In this document: positions 49,901-58,042 of the stretch, piece after piece
Position numbering within the stretch: the first letter of the stretch is position 1
How the letters are laid out: every line of letters begins with the position of its first letter
Source: Streptomyces leeuwenhoekii
GTDB lineage: Bacteria > Actinomycetota > Actinomycetes > Streptomycetales > Streptomycetaceae
DNA length: 64,000 bases
Assembly (NCBI RefSeq): GCF_001013905.1
Contig: NZ_LN831790.1
Coordinates: 4,044,001 to 4,108,000, forward strand
Direction: 5' to 3'
Translations under genes and position numbers: made by a program
The notes under the pieces: generated by a model
The model's database searches: none
Seen by the model: only the letters and a program-made list of their open reading frames with translations
Told to the model about the DNA's origin: nothing

Positions 49901-50093
49901 AGGGGCTGCCGGGAAAAGTGTCGTCGTCGTTGCCGATCTCGACCGCCATGCGCTGTGTCGGCGGCGCCCCGGCCTCCACGTAGAGCTGGTAGACGTAGTC
50001 CTTCAAGTCCCGCAGGGGCGCGGGAGTCACGCCTCGGGGCTGCGGAATCCGTCGCTGGCTCCCTTGCCGCGACCCACTCCTGTGACCGGTCAT
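46926..50093 (-). CDS. P-loop ATPase with long TPR/Sel1-like repeat array
   Basis: 1055 residues from ATG 50093 (MTGHRSGSRQGSQRRIPQPR), behind AAGGATGC. Residues 25-120 form an N-terminal helical adaptor (ATIHRIIGSSELPTGQEDVV, HTH-like). Walker A VGESSTGKT (about 179-187), Walker B TVIWLNEAQ (about 225), and LVLATIWPRF follow: a STAND/AAA-like NTPase of about 300 residues. From about 500 to the end there are 13 or more repeats of roughly 32-45 residues (LARLRQQAGDEDGAQRLTRN, AARGKIRTYAGLARS, and so on). This design suits a signal-sensing switch; in actinomycetes its role is unknown. The C-terminus has Cys-rich CFGPTGDPRPCRGDLEGLC. Confidence 0.85.
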   Translation of the reverse strand: MTGHRSGSRQGSQRRIPQPRGVTPAPLRDLKDYVYQLYVEAGAPPTQRMAVEIGNDDDTFPGSPSKATIHRIIGSSELPTGQEDVVSVALLLARGAGRNPREVETRVRRMWIAAHLAQPLGTSVRDLDPFALEVHRAISVPGEDALPGLPAYVLRDHDAALGELVDRAIGGESLMVTLVGESSTGKTRACWEALSRLPSGWRVWHPFDPTRPDAALVHLREIGPRTVIWLNEAQHYLLAPDARTAEGITAGLRSVLTDRRRSPVLVLATIWPRFWDPLTTPSAAGADDRFEQQRKLLTDLGRCIVVPKTFTEKDLRQARRKAHDDPRLASALAGAADGEITQFLAGVPELMRRYQCAAPAEKALIHAAMDFRRLGHGPLLPHDLLAEAAGGYLKDQEIGLRGGDWLEEALAYCAMPCHGVPGPLTPVVSGSNAFAGRAYRLADYLEQHGRVERRLVCPPASFWQAAIRHCLGSDDSAALARAAQRRGRFQVAAALYGKALSDGNTEVRPELARLAEGVGDLTRAKKFYEAAWKDDGLARWELVRLRQLMGEPGRAEELAHVAANQGDSSSLARLARLRQQAGDEDGAQRLTRNAAARGKIRTYAGLARSREEAGDRAGAETLALLALRMTGSTYAVSDLVGMREQAGDGEGAERLVLTAADRDKLRPAIRLASRRWKAGDRQGAARVLDLAAGRGSIFALIELARLKRRWGDGEGAEELLRRAVGRGSLSALTELARLRERAGDKQGALRLYRTAAERGSTDALAHLALLKEEEGAGEEAERMACSAADGGSTFALLELSWLREKNNDRHGAERLAHTAHRAGNSGALVLLARLREKAGDTSGAEALVLQAAAAGDSQVLNEFVVRREKSGDSEGAERLASAGGGQVLLQLARLWESDGRGPEAERLYQRAAERGRTQAWAELARLKQQAGDHEAAEDHARAAARAGHVEVLSDLARTCAREGLPDDADRLHRVAVDSGYDGALPHWAELRGQADPRWRDLPRYGLAANGDLSAPWCFGPTGDPRPCRGDLEGLCREREGVRACLTATVRPTGGG

Positions 50094-50223
50094 CGAAGCA
50101 TCCTTGCCTATGGGAACCGCGCCGTCCGGAGCATCACGGATTCGGCATCGGCGGGGGTCGTACGCCGGACCGCCCAGGCGGGTCCGGGCGCGAAGACATC
50201 CGGGAAGATCCGAGTCCGGCCGC

Positions 50224-50346
50224 TCAGGACAGCAGCGCCTTGAGCGTCTCACTGGCGACCGCTCCGGTGAGGGCGGAGACGACGCTGCCCAGGACGATTC
50301 CCATCAGGGTCAGCCGCTCGCGACGGCTCAGCGGGCGTCGGCGCAT
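50224..50346 (-). CDS. Small membrane peptide, 40 aa
   Basis: ATG 50346 with GGGAGAT upstream encodes MRRRPLSRRERLTLMGIVLG, then SVVSALTGAVASETLKALLS. A basic head and one hydrophobic stretch suggest a membrane-inserted peptide. It precedes the large ATPase-TPR gene on the same strand by 130 nt and might form a unit with it. Confidence 0.5.
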   Translation of the reverse strand: MRRRPLSRRERLTLMGIVLGSVVSALTGAVASETLKALLS

Positions 50347-50558
50347 GACAGATCTCCCGTCTTGGTGGGGTCGGTCGGCGGTTGGCCGACCTACCCCACT
50401 TTCGCCGACATGAATGCGCCGTGGACGAGTTGAGACGAGAAGGCGACGGCGGACGGGGCGGGCGGGAGCCCGGGCGACGCCCCGCGCACGCGCTCACCAC
50501 CGCCGTGAGGTGCTCGGCCGGGGACGTCCGGCCGGGCGCCCGGCGGGGTGCGGCGGGG

Positions 50559-50730
50559 TCAGCGGACGGTGACGGGGGCCGTGGTCGCGGAGCCGCTGGT
50601 CCAGCCGCGGCGGTGAGCGGTGACCTTGACGGTGGTCTTCCGGCCCTTGTCGGCCTTGGCCAGGACGTACGTGGACGTGGTCGCACCGCTGATCGACGTG
50701 CCGTCGCGCTTCCACTGGTTCCGCGGTCGC
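50559..50730 (-). pseudogene. C-terminal fragment of a secreted Ig-like repeat protein
   Basis: QWKRDGTSISGATTSTYVLA with KADKGRKTTVKVTAHRRGWT and SGSATTAPVTVR is the terminal repeat of Streptomyces cell-wall-type proteins. Upstream the frame turns Arg-rich and lacks any family sequence, so this is a remnant. Confidence 0.6.
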
Positions 50731-50944
50731 GCCGCGCGTCCGTGCCGCCGGGTCCGCAAGCGCGCGTGCGTCGCGTCGGGCGAACCGCGCCGACGGCGCC
50801 GGGGCCGCGTGGCCCTCGCCCGGGTCGGGGGCGCGCAGCGGGCGGGCAGGCCGTACCCGGGGCGGGCCGGGTCCTCGAAGGCGGCGCCCGCGCGGGGCGC
50901 GCGTGCCTCCTCGACGGTCCGTCCCGCCCCGCCCCGGCCACGGC

Positions 50945-52168
50945 TCAGAAGGCGCCGTTCAGGTTCCACCAGTCGGTGCCGGTCACGACGCCCCGCTCCA
51001 GCGCGCCGGTGCCGCGGCCCGCGTACACGAGCAGGCAGCCGGCGCCTCGGCACTCTTCCCCGACGTAGCGGCTCGTGGTGGTGGTGACGAGGTCGGCGCG
51101 GTCGTCCCCGTTGACGTCGCCCAGTCCCAGGAGGGTGTCCATGACGTTCCAGCCGCCGGTGCCGACCAGGACGCGTGCGCCGAGGGCGCCGGTGCGGCCC
51201 GGGTACAGCCACAGCTTGCCGGTGGACGCCTCGCGCGCGTAGAGGTCGGGACGGCCGTCACTGTTCATGTCCCCGACGCCGGCGAGCGCGTTCATCGCGT
51301 TCCAGCCGCCGGTGCCCAGGAGCTTGCGCGAGCCGAGGGAGCCGGCGGAGGTGCCCGGGTACAGGTACAGCTTGCCGGTGGCCTTCTCGACCGCCATCAG
51401 GTCGGAGCGGCCGTCGCCGGACAGGTCGCCGACGGCGGTGATCCGGGACATGGCGTTCCAGCCGCCCGTGCCGATCAGCTTGCGCGCGCCGAGGGTGCCG
51501 GTGCCGGTGCCGGGGTAGAGCCACAGCTTGCCGGTGGACGCCTCGCGGGCGATGACGTCCTCGCGGCCGTCGCCGCTGAAGTCACCGTGCCGGGCGAGGG
51601 CGTTCATGGCGTTCCAGCCGCCCGAGCCCACCATCCGCCCGCTGTTGTCACCGGGCAGCAGCCACAGCCGCCCGGCCTTGTCGCGGACGAGGAGATCGGC
51701 CTTGCGATCGCCGTTCAGGTCGCCGAAACCCTGCGCCCGGGGGGCGGTCGTCGCGTACCAGTCCGGGTAGGCCGGGGAGGAGCACTCCCGCGCGCTGACG
51801 ACGAACTTCACCGAGCTGACGGCGCCGCCCCCGTTGCCCCACTCGGTGCCCGCGGGGTCGGGGGCCCACACGGCGGCGCCGCTGGAGTTCTCGCCGTAGT
51901 TGGGGTCGTCGTACAGGCAGGCGTACCGGGACGTGCGGTTCACGACGGCCCGGAAGGTGTTGTCCCAGCTTCCGAGCGTCGCCTTGTCGGTGTTCGTCTT
52001 GAACATGGTGCCCGTGCCGTCGTACGTCTTCCAGGCACAGAAGTAACCCGGCGGGCAGTCGCTGATCGCCGCCTGTGCGGGTGACGCGCCCGCGCCGAGG
52101 AGCCCGAGCGAGGTGAGCCCCAGCGTCGTGGCCATCGTGGCCAGGCGTCGGAGCAGGGGTGTGCGCAT
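50945..52168 (-). CDS. Secreted FG-GAP/VCBS repeat protein with inhibitor-I36-like N-terminus
   Basis: 407 residues from ATG 52168 (MRTPLLRRLATMATTLGLTS), with GGGAGGG upstream. Signal peptide to about residue 33 (PAQAA). Mature N-terminus ISDCPPGYFCAWKTYDGTGT... is the beta-gamma-crystallin-like peptidase-inhibitor I36 type with paired Cys. Then five FG-GAP repeats: GFGDLNGDRKADLLVRDKAG, HGDFSGDGREDVIAREASTG, VGDLSGDGRSDLMAVEKATG, VGDMNSDGRPDLYAREASTG, LGDVNGDDRADLVTT, each with a calcium-binding DxDxDG-like loop and WLYPGTG strand. Extracellular beta-propeller, binding role unknown. Confidence 0.85.
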   Translation of the reverse strand: MRTPLLRRLATMATTLGLTSLGLLGAGASPAQAAISDCPPGYFCAWKTYDGTGTMFKTNTDKATLGSWDNTFRAVVNRTSRYACLYDDPNYGENSSGAAVWAPDPAGTEWGNGGGAVSSVKFVVSARECSSPAYPDWYATTAPRAQGFGDLNGDRKADLLVRDKAGRLWLLPGDNSGRMVGSGGWNAMNALARHGDFSGDGREDVIAREASTGKLWLYPGTGTGTLGARKLIGTGGWNAMSRITAVGDLSGDGRSDLMAVEKATGKLYLYPGTSAGSLGSRKLLGTGGWNAMNALAGVGDMNSDGRPDLYAREASTGKLWLYPGRTGALGARVLVGTGGWNVMDTLLGLGDVNGDDRADLVTTTTSRYVGEECRGAGCLLVYAGRGTGALERGVVTGTDWWNLNGAF

Positions 52169-52290
52169 GTCTTCTTCCCTCCCTGACGCGGCGCGGAGAA
52201 CGCTCAACGCGCCGCGGAAGGACGATATCCCGCCAACGTCATCACCGGCCCTCGCGGGGCGTCACGACCGGATACCGGATCCCGGGTGTC

Positions 52291-53670
52291 TCAGACCGTC
52301 TCCAGTCGCGGTTCCGGTCGCGGTACCGGTGCCGCGGGCTGCGCCTCCCACCGTTTCGTGGTCCGCGCATAGCCGAGGACCACCGAGGCCATCGCCAGGA
52401 GGAAGAGCGGTCCGAACGCCCATGGATGGTCGGCCATCTGCACCGACAGATGGCGGGTCGTCGCCAGGAGCGCGGCGAAGACCGCGGTGCCGTACCCGAC
52501 CAGCAGGATTCCCGGGCGTTCCCAGCCTCGGTCGTGGGCGCGCAGCGCCGCCTCGATCGTGACGGCGAAGACCACGCCGGCGACGAGGTCGATCCCGTAG
52601 TGGTAGCCGAAGCCCAGCGTCGCGCTGAGCGTGGCGATCAGCCAAAACGTTCCTGCATAGCGCAGGAGCCGTGGGGCCCTGCGGGAATGGAGGAAGATGG
52701 CGGTGGCCCAGGCCGTGTGGAGGCTGGGCATGCAGTTGCGGGGGGTGATGTCGTCGTAGGACATCAGCTCCGGGGCGCCGATGGGCGGGAGCGTGTGCGG
52801 CCACAGGTCGGCGATCGCCCAGGGCGCGCCGCCCGTGCCGAAGGCTCCGGTGCCGTAGGCGAAGACCGGCCCGACCACCGGGAAGATCATGTAGATGCCC
52901 GGGCCCAGGAGGCCGATCGTCAGGAAGGTGCGCACCAGGTGGTGGCGCGGGAAGCGGCGCTCGGCCGCCACATCGCGCAGTTGGTACAGCGCGACGACGA
53001 CCGCGGCCACCGCCAACTGGACGTAGACCCAGTCGAGCACATGGGCGCCGACCTGGCCGGTGGCCGCGACGACCCGCCCCGCCAGCCATGACGGATTGCC
53101 CAGCGCGTGATCGGCGGTCGCCATGTACTGGTCGAGCACCGTCGGCCGGGTCTTCGAGGTGATCAGGAGCCAGGCGTCGCCCGTCTTGCGGCCGGCGACC
53201 AGCAGCAGGCCCAGCCCGGCCCCCTTCAGCAGCAGCACCTGGTCCCGGCCGGTGCGGCGCGTGACGGCGATGACCGCGCAGCCCAGGATCACCCACAGCG
53301 CGCCGTTGCCGAAGGAGTGGCCTTCGGCGACCGGGGCGTCGACCGCCCACCGCACCACCGCGAAGGCGATGTCGACGCCGATGGCGGCACCGGCCGCGAC
53401 GAACCGCTGCCGCCAGGTGAGCACGACCATCGTCAGCGCCATGCCGGCGTAGAGGAGAGGACCCGATTTCGGCGGGAAGACCACCTCGCGCGCCTGGTTG
53501 GCGATCGGCCCGGGCAGGCCGTAGTGGCGCGCGGCGATCTCCAGCGCGACGAGGAAGCCGAGGGCCGCCGCGGTCACCGCGGCCCACAGCAGCGCGCGCG
53601 GCCGGCGCCACGCGGCGAACAGGACTCCGCGTCTTGTTCGCGAGGATATGTGCGATTTTTCAGATATCAA
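52291..53670 (-). CDS. PAP2-superfamily membrane phosphatase
   Basis: 459 residues (MISEKSHISSRTRRGVLFAA). Twelve or so hydrophobic segments; the C-terminal PAP2 catalytic motifs are SKTRPTVLD (about 170), CMPSLHTAW with PSxH (about 323-331) and FGYHYGIDLVAG (about 357-368). This is the acid-phosphatase fold used for lipid phosphates or phosphoinositide-like head groups; related to actinobacterial inositolphosphotransferase-type proteins. The N-terminal half adds extra membrane helices. Ends 122 nt before the FG-GAP gene start on the same strand. Confidence 0.85.
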   Translation of the reverse strand: MISEKSHISSRTRRGVLFAAWRRPRALLWAAVTAAALGFLVALEIAARHYGLPGPIANQAREVVFPPKSGPLLYAGMALTMVVLTWRQRFVAAGAAIGVDIAFAVVRWAVDAPVAEGHSFGNGALWVILGCAVIAVTRRTGRDQVLLLKGAGLGLLLVAGRKTGDAWLLITSKTRPTVLDQYMATADHALGNPSWLAGRVVAATGQVGAHVLDWVYVQLAVAAVVVALYQLRDVAAERRFPRHHLVRTFLTIGLLGPGIYMIFPVVGPVFAYGTGAFGTGGAPWAIADLWPHTLPPIGAPELMSYDDITPRNCMPSLHTAWATAIFLHSRRAPRLLRYAGTFWLIATLSATLGFGYHYGIDLVAGVVFAVTIEAALRAHDRGWERPGILLVGYGTAVFAALLATTRHLSVQMADHPWAFGPLFLLAMASVVLGYARTTKRWEAQPAAPVPRPEPRLETV

Positions 53671-54051
53671 TTGTTCAGCCGATTTACTAGGGTTTCAGGC
53701 ACTGGTGGTCCGCCGTGGCGTCCTTGGAGTGTCGCCCGTGGCGTTCGCGGCCGGTGCGGGAGGGGCTGGGGACGGCGCTGCGCACTGCGCCGGGTTAGAC
53801 GGGCGCGGGCACCGCGAGGTTGTCCTCCTTACCGCTTCTCGCGGGAGTCACCGCTTCTCGCCGGGCTCCGCTTCTCGCGGGAGTCATCGCTTCTCGCGGG
53901 GCTCACCGCTTCTCGTCGGGACGGTGCCGGCCACGCGGTGGGCACCGGTGGGCGGAGCGGCCGGGCACGCTCGTATCTCGGACGCCGCGGACGCTGCGGA
54001 CTCCGCGGGCCCGGGGCCCCCGCGGACGCCGGGGGCGCCGCGGGCGGCCGG
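53671..54051. other. Intergenic region with imperfect tandem repeats
   Basis: Besides the repeats at 53831-53920, GGACGCCGCGGACGCTGCGG and neighbours form a second short Gly/Cys-like triplet run near 53978. TTGTTCAGCCGATTTACTAG at 53670 lies at the PAP2 promoter side. No gene supported. Confidence 0.5.
53831..53920. repeat. Five imperfect 18-19-bp tandem repeats
   Basis: The unit ACCGCTTCTCGCGGGAGTC occurs five times with small changes (CGCCGGGCTC, CGCGGGGCTC, CGTCGGG endings), between the PAP2 and the receptor-like gene. Confidence 0.8.
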
Positions 54052-56730
54052 TCAGTCCGCGCAGGGCGGGCCCTGGTCCTCGCTCGACTCGCCCTGGCGG
54101 TAGGCGCCGCAGACGAGGACCGCTTCGGGCCGGGTGCCCGACTGGCGCAGCAGGACGAGGGTCTTGTCGTGGGGCGGGGCGTTGGCGCCGTCGTAGGAGA
54201 CGTATCCGGTGGCCCCGTCGAAGGCGATGCCGGCGCCGAGGACCAGCCGGACGGACTTGCGCTCGACCGCCGGGTCGGTCAGGCCGGCCTCGCGCACCGC
54301 CTCCGACAGGACGTGGAAGGCGTCGTAGGAGACCGCGGAGTGGCCGTCCTGCCGCCAGGGATCCCTGCCTCCGGTGGTGACCTCCACGTAGGCGTCGTAC
54401 TCGTCCACGAACTGCACGGTCCGGTCGCTGGCCTTCGGATCGTCGTCCGGCAGCCGGTGCGCGGAGTAGTACAGGCGCAGCCAGTCCTTCTCGGCGAAGG
54501 CGCCGGTCTGCGCCACGTTGGTCAGCTCGTTGCCGCCGAGGACCGTCACGTCGCGCGATGTGCACGTTCCGGCCGTGTCCATGGAGTTGATCAGCGCGGT
54601 GAAGTCCTTGGCCCGGGCCGACCAGTACACGACCGAGTCCGGCTCGTCCTCCAGCGCTTCGCAGAGCTCCCGTGCCAGCAGCGCGGCGTTGGGCTGGCTG
54701 ACGGCTCCGGCCAGCGGCGCGGAGCCGAACTCGCCTTCCTGGTTGAAGTCGAACACCTGATGGGTGCCGTCGAACTCGGCTACGAAGCGGCGGGCGAGGC
54801 TGTCGCTGTAGAGGTCGGCGGAGCTCTCGATCACGATCGCGTGGCCGGCCGGGGTGCAGCGGTCCTCGGAGCCGGGCTCGGCCACGATGTTCTTGGTCGA
54901 CGCGAAGTCCGCCTCGATCCGGGCCTCGCGGGAATTCACCGGCGTGGACGGCCAGTAGGTGCGGGCGGCGGGGCCGGTGAGCATCTCGTCGGCGGTCGCG
55001 GTGGTGCCGATGGTGGGGATGCCCGCCTCGCCGAGGACGCGCAGGGCCGCCTGGGTCTCGTTACGGCTCTGCGCGTAGCCCAGGACGCCGACGACGCGTT
55101 CGGACGCGGGGCCGCTCTTCTCGTCCTTCAACTCGGCGACGAGCCGCTTCGCCTCCTTCTCGGCGTCGCGGAAGGCGATCCCGGCCTCGCGCACCTCCAC
55201 ACGCAGGGGGATCAGGGAGTCGTCGGCGGCGGCCTCCCGGTTCAGTTTCTGCTGCCACATCGCGATGCCGCGCAGCTCCGGGATGGTCCCGTCGAAGCGC
55301 GTCTCGTCGTCGGTCGTCGGCGGGTCGGAGACGAAGGCGACGGCCGTGCGCACGGTGCGGCCCTGCCGGGCGTAACTCTCGGCGCGCGCGTTCTGGTCCT
55401 CGATCGTCTTCACGGCCGCCTCGTACCAGGCGTTGGCCTGCACCGGCACCGGCTCCTTGGGGGCGGAGTCCGCCACGGAACCGGTGCCGCCCAGGCAGTC
55501 GCGCGACGGGGGGAAGAGGACGGGCGGGAGCAGCAGTCCCCCGGCGAGCAGGGCGAGTACGGCCATCCCGCCCACGATCGCGGTGGGCACGTGCCGGCCG
55601 AACCGGAACGTCCTCGGCCGGACGGGCAGGACGGGCACGCCGCCCGCCGCCAGGGCGGCCTCGGATACGGTGACCAGGACCGGGGGCCCGCCGGGAACGG
55701 TGTGGTCGGCGAGGCGCACGCTCGCCTCCGGGAACGTGCTCTCGACCGGACCGCCCAGGTCCCGCAGCAGTTCCTCGGAGGGCACGCCCACCGCGATGAC
55801 GAGCGGGCCCGGCGGTCCGGCGGTGGCCTGGGCCCGGTGCAGGGACCGCAGGAAGCGCTCCGCGGCGCGGGCGCCCGGCTCTCCGGGCGGGGGCACCTCC
55901 ACGAACAGCACCGGGCGGCTGGTGCGGCGGCGCCGGCCGGGCAGGATCCGGCCGATCGCGGGGCGGCGCAGGTCCTCCAGCAGGGCGCGCAGCACGAGCC
56001 AGTCGAACTCCTGGAGCGCCTCCTCGTGGGCCGGGTCGTCCATGAGCTGGACGGAGCGTTCGGCGGCCACCCGGTCCATCACCCGGAAGAGGCTGCCGCT
56101 GCCCTGGGCGACCGGTTCCGCGCCGAGCCAGCCCCGCATCACCTTGCGGGAGATGCGGCGGGCCCACAGCCACCGCGGGAGCAACTGGACGAACGACAGC
56201 CAGCTCAGGCCGGCCAGGAACCCGGCGAGCCCGTCGAGCGAGGGGCCCTCCATCCTGGTGAAGGCCAGCGGGCCGCCGCGGTGGGCGCGCCGCTCCCCGG
56301 CGTGGGTCCGCAGCCCGGCTTCCTGGTCCGCGGTGGTCGCCCACTCCTGCGGGTTGGACCTGATGTACTCCACCAGGTCGCACATGACGTGGTAGCGCGG
56401 GAGGCGGTCGGGCGTCATGTGCTGCGGAGTACTGCGGTGCAACTGCGTCCCGGCGCTGATGGAGAGCAGGCGGGCGTCGGCTTCCTCGCCGGTCCCGGCC
56501 GGCAGGTGGGCGAAGGGCACCCGCTGCCGCAGCGCTCCGGCCAGGGCGGCGACGACACCGTCCACACCGCTGCGGTACGACGCCCGCGGCACCCGCAGGA
56601 GGAACAGCGGCGGACTGGTCTCGAGCTTGGCCCGGTTCTCGTAGCCCGGGGCCACGGTGACCCTGAACTCCCGGACGAACTCGATGGCTTGGTCGTTGGG
56701 AAATCTGGGATCGCCGATGGGTGTGGTCAT
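54052..56730 (-). CDS. Membrane-anchored substrate-binding-protein-like receptor
   Basis: 892 residues from ATG 56730 (MTTPIGDPRFPNDQAIEFVR), with GGGGGAG at 6-nt spacing. Residues 1-390 are a cytoplasmic part (PLFLLRVPRASYRSGVDGVV, RGWLGAEPVAQGSGSLFRVM) with an RPVLFVEVPPP/LVIAVGVPSEELL nucleotidase-like stretch. One membrane helix lies at about 395-420 (HVPTAIVGGMAVLALLAGGL). The rest is a type 1 periplasmic-binding fold like branched-chain amino-acid receptors (SDPPTTDDETRFDGTIPELR, VVGVLGYAQSRNETQAALRV, DFNQEGEFGSAPLAGAVSQP, GRDPWRQDGHSAVSYDAFHV). A receptor fused to an intracellular region; ligand unknown. Confidence 0.8.
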   Translation of the reverse strand: MTTPIGDPRFPNDQAIEFVREFRVTVAPGYENRAKLETSPPLFLLRVPRASYRSGVDGVVAALAGALRQRVPFAHLPAGTGEEADARLLSISAGTQLHRSTPQHMTPDRLPRYHVMCDLVEYIRSNPQEWATTADQEAGLRTHAGERRAHRGGPLAFTRMEGPSLDGLAGFLAGLSWLSFVQLLPRWLWARRISRKVMRGWLGAEPVAQGSGSLFRVMDRVAAERSVQLMDDPAHEEALQEFDWLVLRALLEDLRRPAIGRILPGRRRRTSRPVLFVEVPPPGEPGARAAERFLRSLHRAQATAGPPGPLVIAVGVPSEELLRDLGGPVESTFPEASVRLADHTVPGGPPVLVTVSEAALAAGGVPVLPVRPRTFRFGRHVPTAIVGGMAVLALLAGGLLLPPVLFPPSRDCLGGTGSVADSAPKEPVPVQANAWYEAAVKTIEDQNARAESYARQGRTVRTAVAFVSDPPTTDDETRFDGTIPELRGIAMWQQKLNREAAADDSLIPLRVEVREAGIAFRDAEKEAKRLVAELKDEKSGPASERVVGVLGYAQSRNETQAALRVLGEAGIPTIGTTATADEMLTGPAARTYWPSTPVNSREARIEADFASTKNIVAEPGSEDRCTPAGHAIVIESSADLYSDSLARRFVAEFDGTHQVFDFNQEGEFGSAPLAGAVSQPNAALLARELCEALEDEPDSVVYWSARAKDFTALINSMDTAGTCTSRDVTVLGGNELTNVAQTGAFAEKDWLRLYYSAHRLPDDDPKASDRTVQFVDEYDAYVEVTTGGRDPWRQDGHSAVSYDAFHVLSEAVREAGLTDPAVERKSVRLVLGAGIAFDGATGYVSYDGANAPPHDKTLVLLRQSGTRPEAVLVCGAYRQGESSEDQGPPCAD

Positions 56731-56745
56731 GTGGAACTCCCCCAT

Positions 56746-56954
56746 GTTCTACCTGATCAACACACGTGCCGGCGGACGGCACCGGCTCCTGGCCGACTCG
56801 CCTTGCCGCGCGCGGCGGCGGGACACGGCGGTGGAGCCGAGGCCGTCGGGGACGAGAAGGACGAGAAGGACGCGAAAGAGGAAGCTGAAAGGATAGCGAC
56901 GTTGTGGCAGGCGTCACAATGGGGCGTGAGGGGCGTCCGGGCGGACGGAAGGGC
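56746..56954. other. Intergenic region
   Basis: No gene supported; GACGAGAAGGACGAGAAGGA at 56853 is a purine-rich tandem tract upstream of the receptor-like gene. Confidence 0.4.
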
Positions 56955-57950
56955 TCACCGGTGCGGCCCCCCGTCGCGCGGGGCGGACGGGGTGCGGGCG
57001 CGGAAGGTGCGGCGGTAGGTGTCCGGAGGCACGCCGACCGAGCGGTTGAAGTGGCGGCGCAGGGTCGTCGCGGTGCCCATGCCGGTGGCCGTCGCGATGG
57101 CGTCGACGCTGTCGTCGGTGGTCTCCAGCAGTTCCTGGGCGTGGCGGATCCGCTGGTTCAGCAGCCATTGCAGCGGGGTGGTGCCGGTCACCGCCCGGAA
57201 GTGGCGGCCCAGATGGCGTGAGCTCATACCGGCCCGGCGGGCCAGGTCCTCCACGGTCAGCGGCTGGTCGAGCCGTTCGAGTACCCAGGGGAACAGGTCG
57301 GCGAGCGGATGGCCGGCCGGGTCGGGCACCGGCGTGGTGACGAACTGCGCCTGGCCGCCGTCCCGGTGCGGCGGTACGACGAGGCGGCGGGCGACGGTGT
57401 TGGCGACCGACGCGCCGTGGTCGAGGCGGACCAGGTGCAGGCAGAGGTCCATGGCGGCGGCCTTGCCGGCGGAGGTGAGGACGCTGCCGTTGTCCACGTA
57501 GAGCACGTCGGGGTCCACGGTCACCCGGGGGTGGCGCTCCGCCAGGGCGCGGGTGTGCGCCCAGTGGGTGGTCGCCCGCTTGCCGTCCAGCAGGCCGGCG
57601 GCGGCCAGGACGAACGCGCCGGTGCACAGGGAGACCACCCGTGCGCCCGCCTCGTGGGCCGTACGCACCGCGTCGACCAGATCGGCGGGCGGGTCCACGT
57701 CGACGTCGGCCCAGCCCGGGACGATCACGGTGCCGGCGCGCGCCAGCCGGTCGAGGCCGTGGTCGGGCTCCAGCCGGAACCGGCCGACCCGCACGGGTCC
57801 CGGCCCGCAGAGGGCCAGGTCGTACCAGGGACCGTCCACGGCGGCCGGGGCGGGGCCGAACACCTCGCAGGCCAAGGAAAGTTCGAGGTGGAGCATCCCG
57901 TCGGTGACGGCCAGCGCGACAGTCTTCACGTCCGGAATTGTATGGGTCAT
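56955..57950 (-). CDS. GlxA-type AraC-family transcriptional regulator
   Basis: 331 residues from ATG 57950 (MTHTIPDVKTVALAVTDGML); GTG 57968 would add six. DJ-1/PfpI-type N-terminal domain (about 8-190) with ARVVSLCTGAFVLAAAGLLD (Cys position) and ATTHWAHTRALAERHP. C-terminal AraC double helix-turn-helix about 220-320 (VEDLARRAGMSSRHLGRHFR and ATATGMGTATTLRRHFNRSV). Such regulators sense small molecules or redox state. Divergent from the enoyl-reductase-like gene at 58043, its likely target. Confidence 0.92.
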   Translation of the reverse strand: MTHTIPDVKTVALAVTDGMLHLELSLACEVFGPAPAAVDGPWYDLALCGPGPVRVGRFRLEPDHGLDRLARAGTVIVPGWADVDVDPPADLVDAVRTAHEAGARVVSLCTGAFVLAAAGLLDGKRATTHWAHTRALAERHPRVTVDPDVLYVDNGSVLTSAGKAAAMDLCLHLVRLDHGASVANTVARRLVVPPHRDGGQAQFVTTPVPDPAGHPLADLFPWVLERLDQPLTVEDLARRAGMSSRHLGRHFRAVTGTTPLQWLLNQRIRHAQELLETTDDSVDAIATATGMGTATTLRRHFNRSVGVPPDTYRRTFRARTPSAPRDGGPHR

Positions 57951-58042
57951 GTCGTTCCGGACACTCACGGTGGGGTGCCCGGCCTCGACAGGATGGTCAC
58001 CACGGAACGCGGGACATCGCGTCGGTGGCGAGGAGAGAATCC

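Noticed and set aside
47634..50243. An 869-codon open frame on the plus strand
   Set aside because: Antisense to the ATPase-TPR gene, which has domains, a start and a ribosome site; composition is Gly/Gln/Arg-rich without motifs.
53107..57018. A 1303-codon open frame on the plus strand
   Set aside because: It runs opposite to the PAP2 and receptor genes, is Gly/Val/Arg-rich with no domain, and is a byproduct of high-GC codon use.
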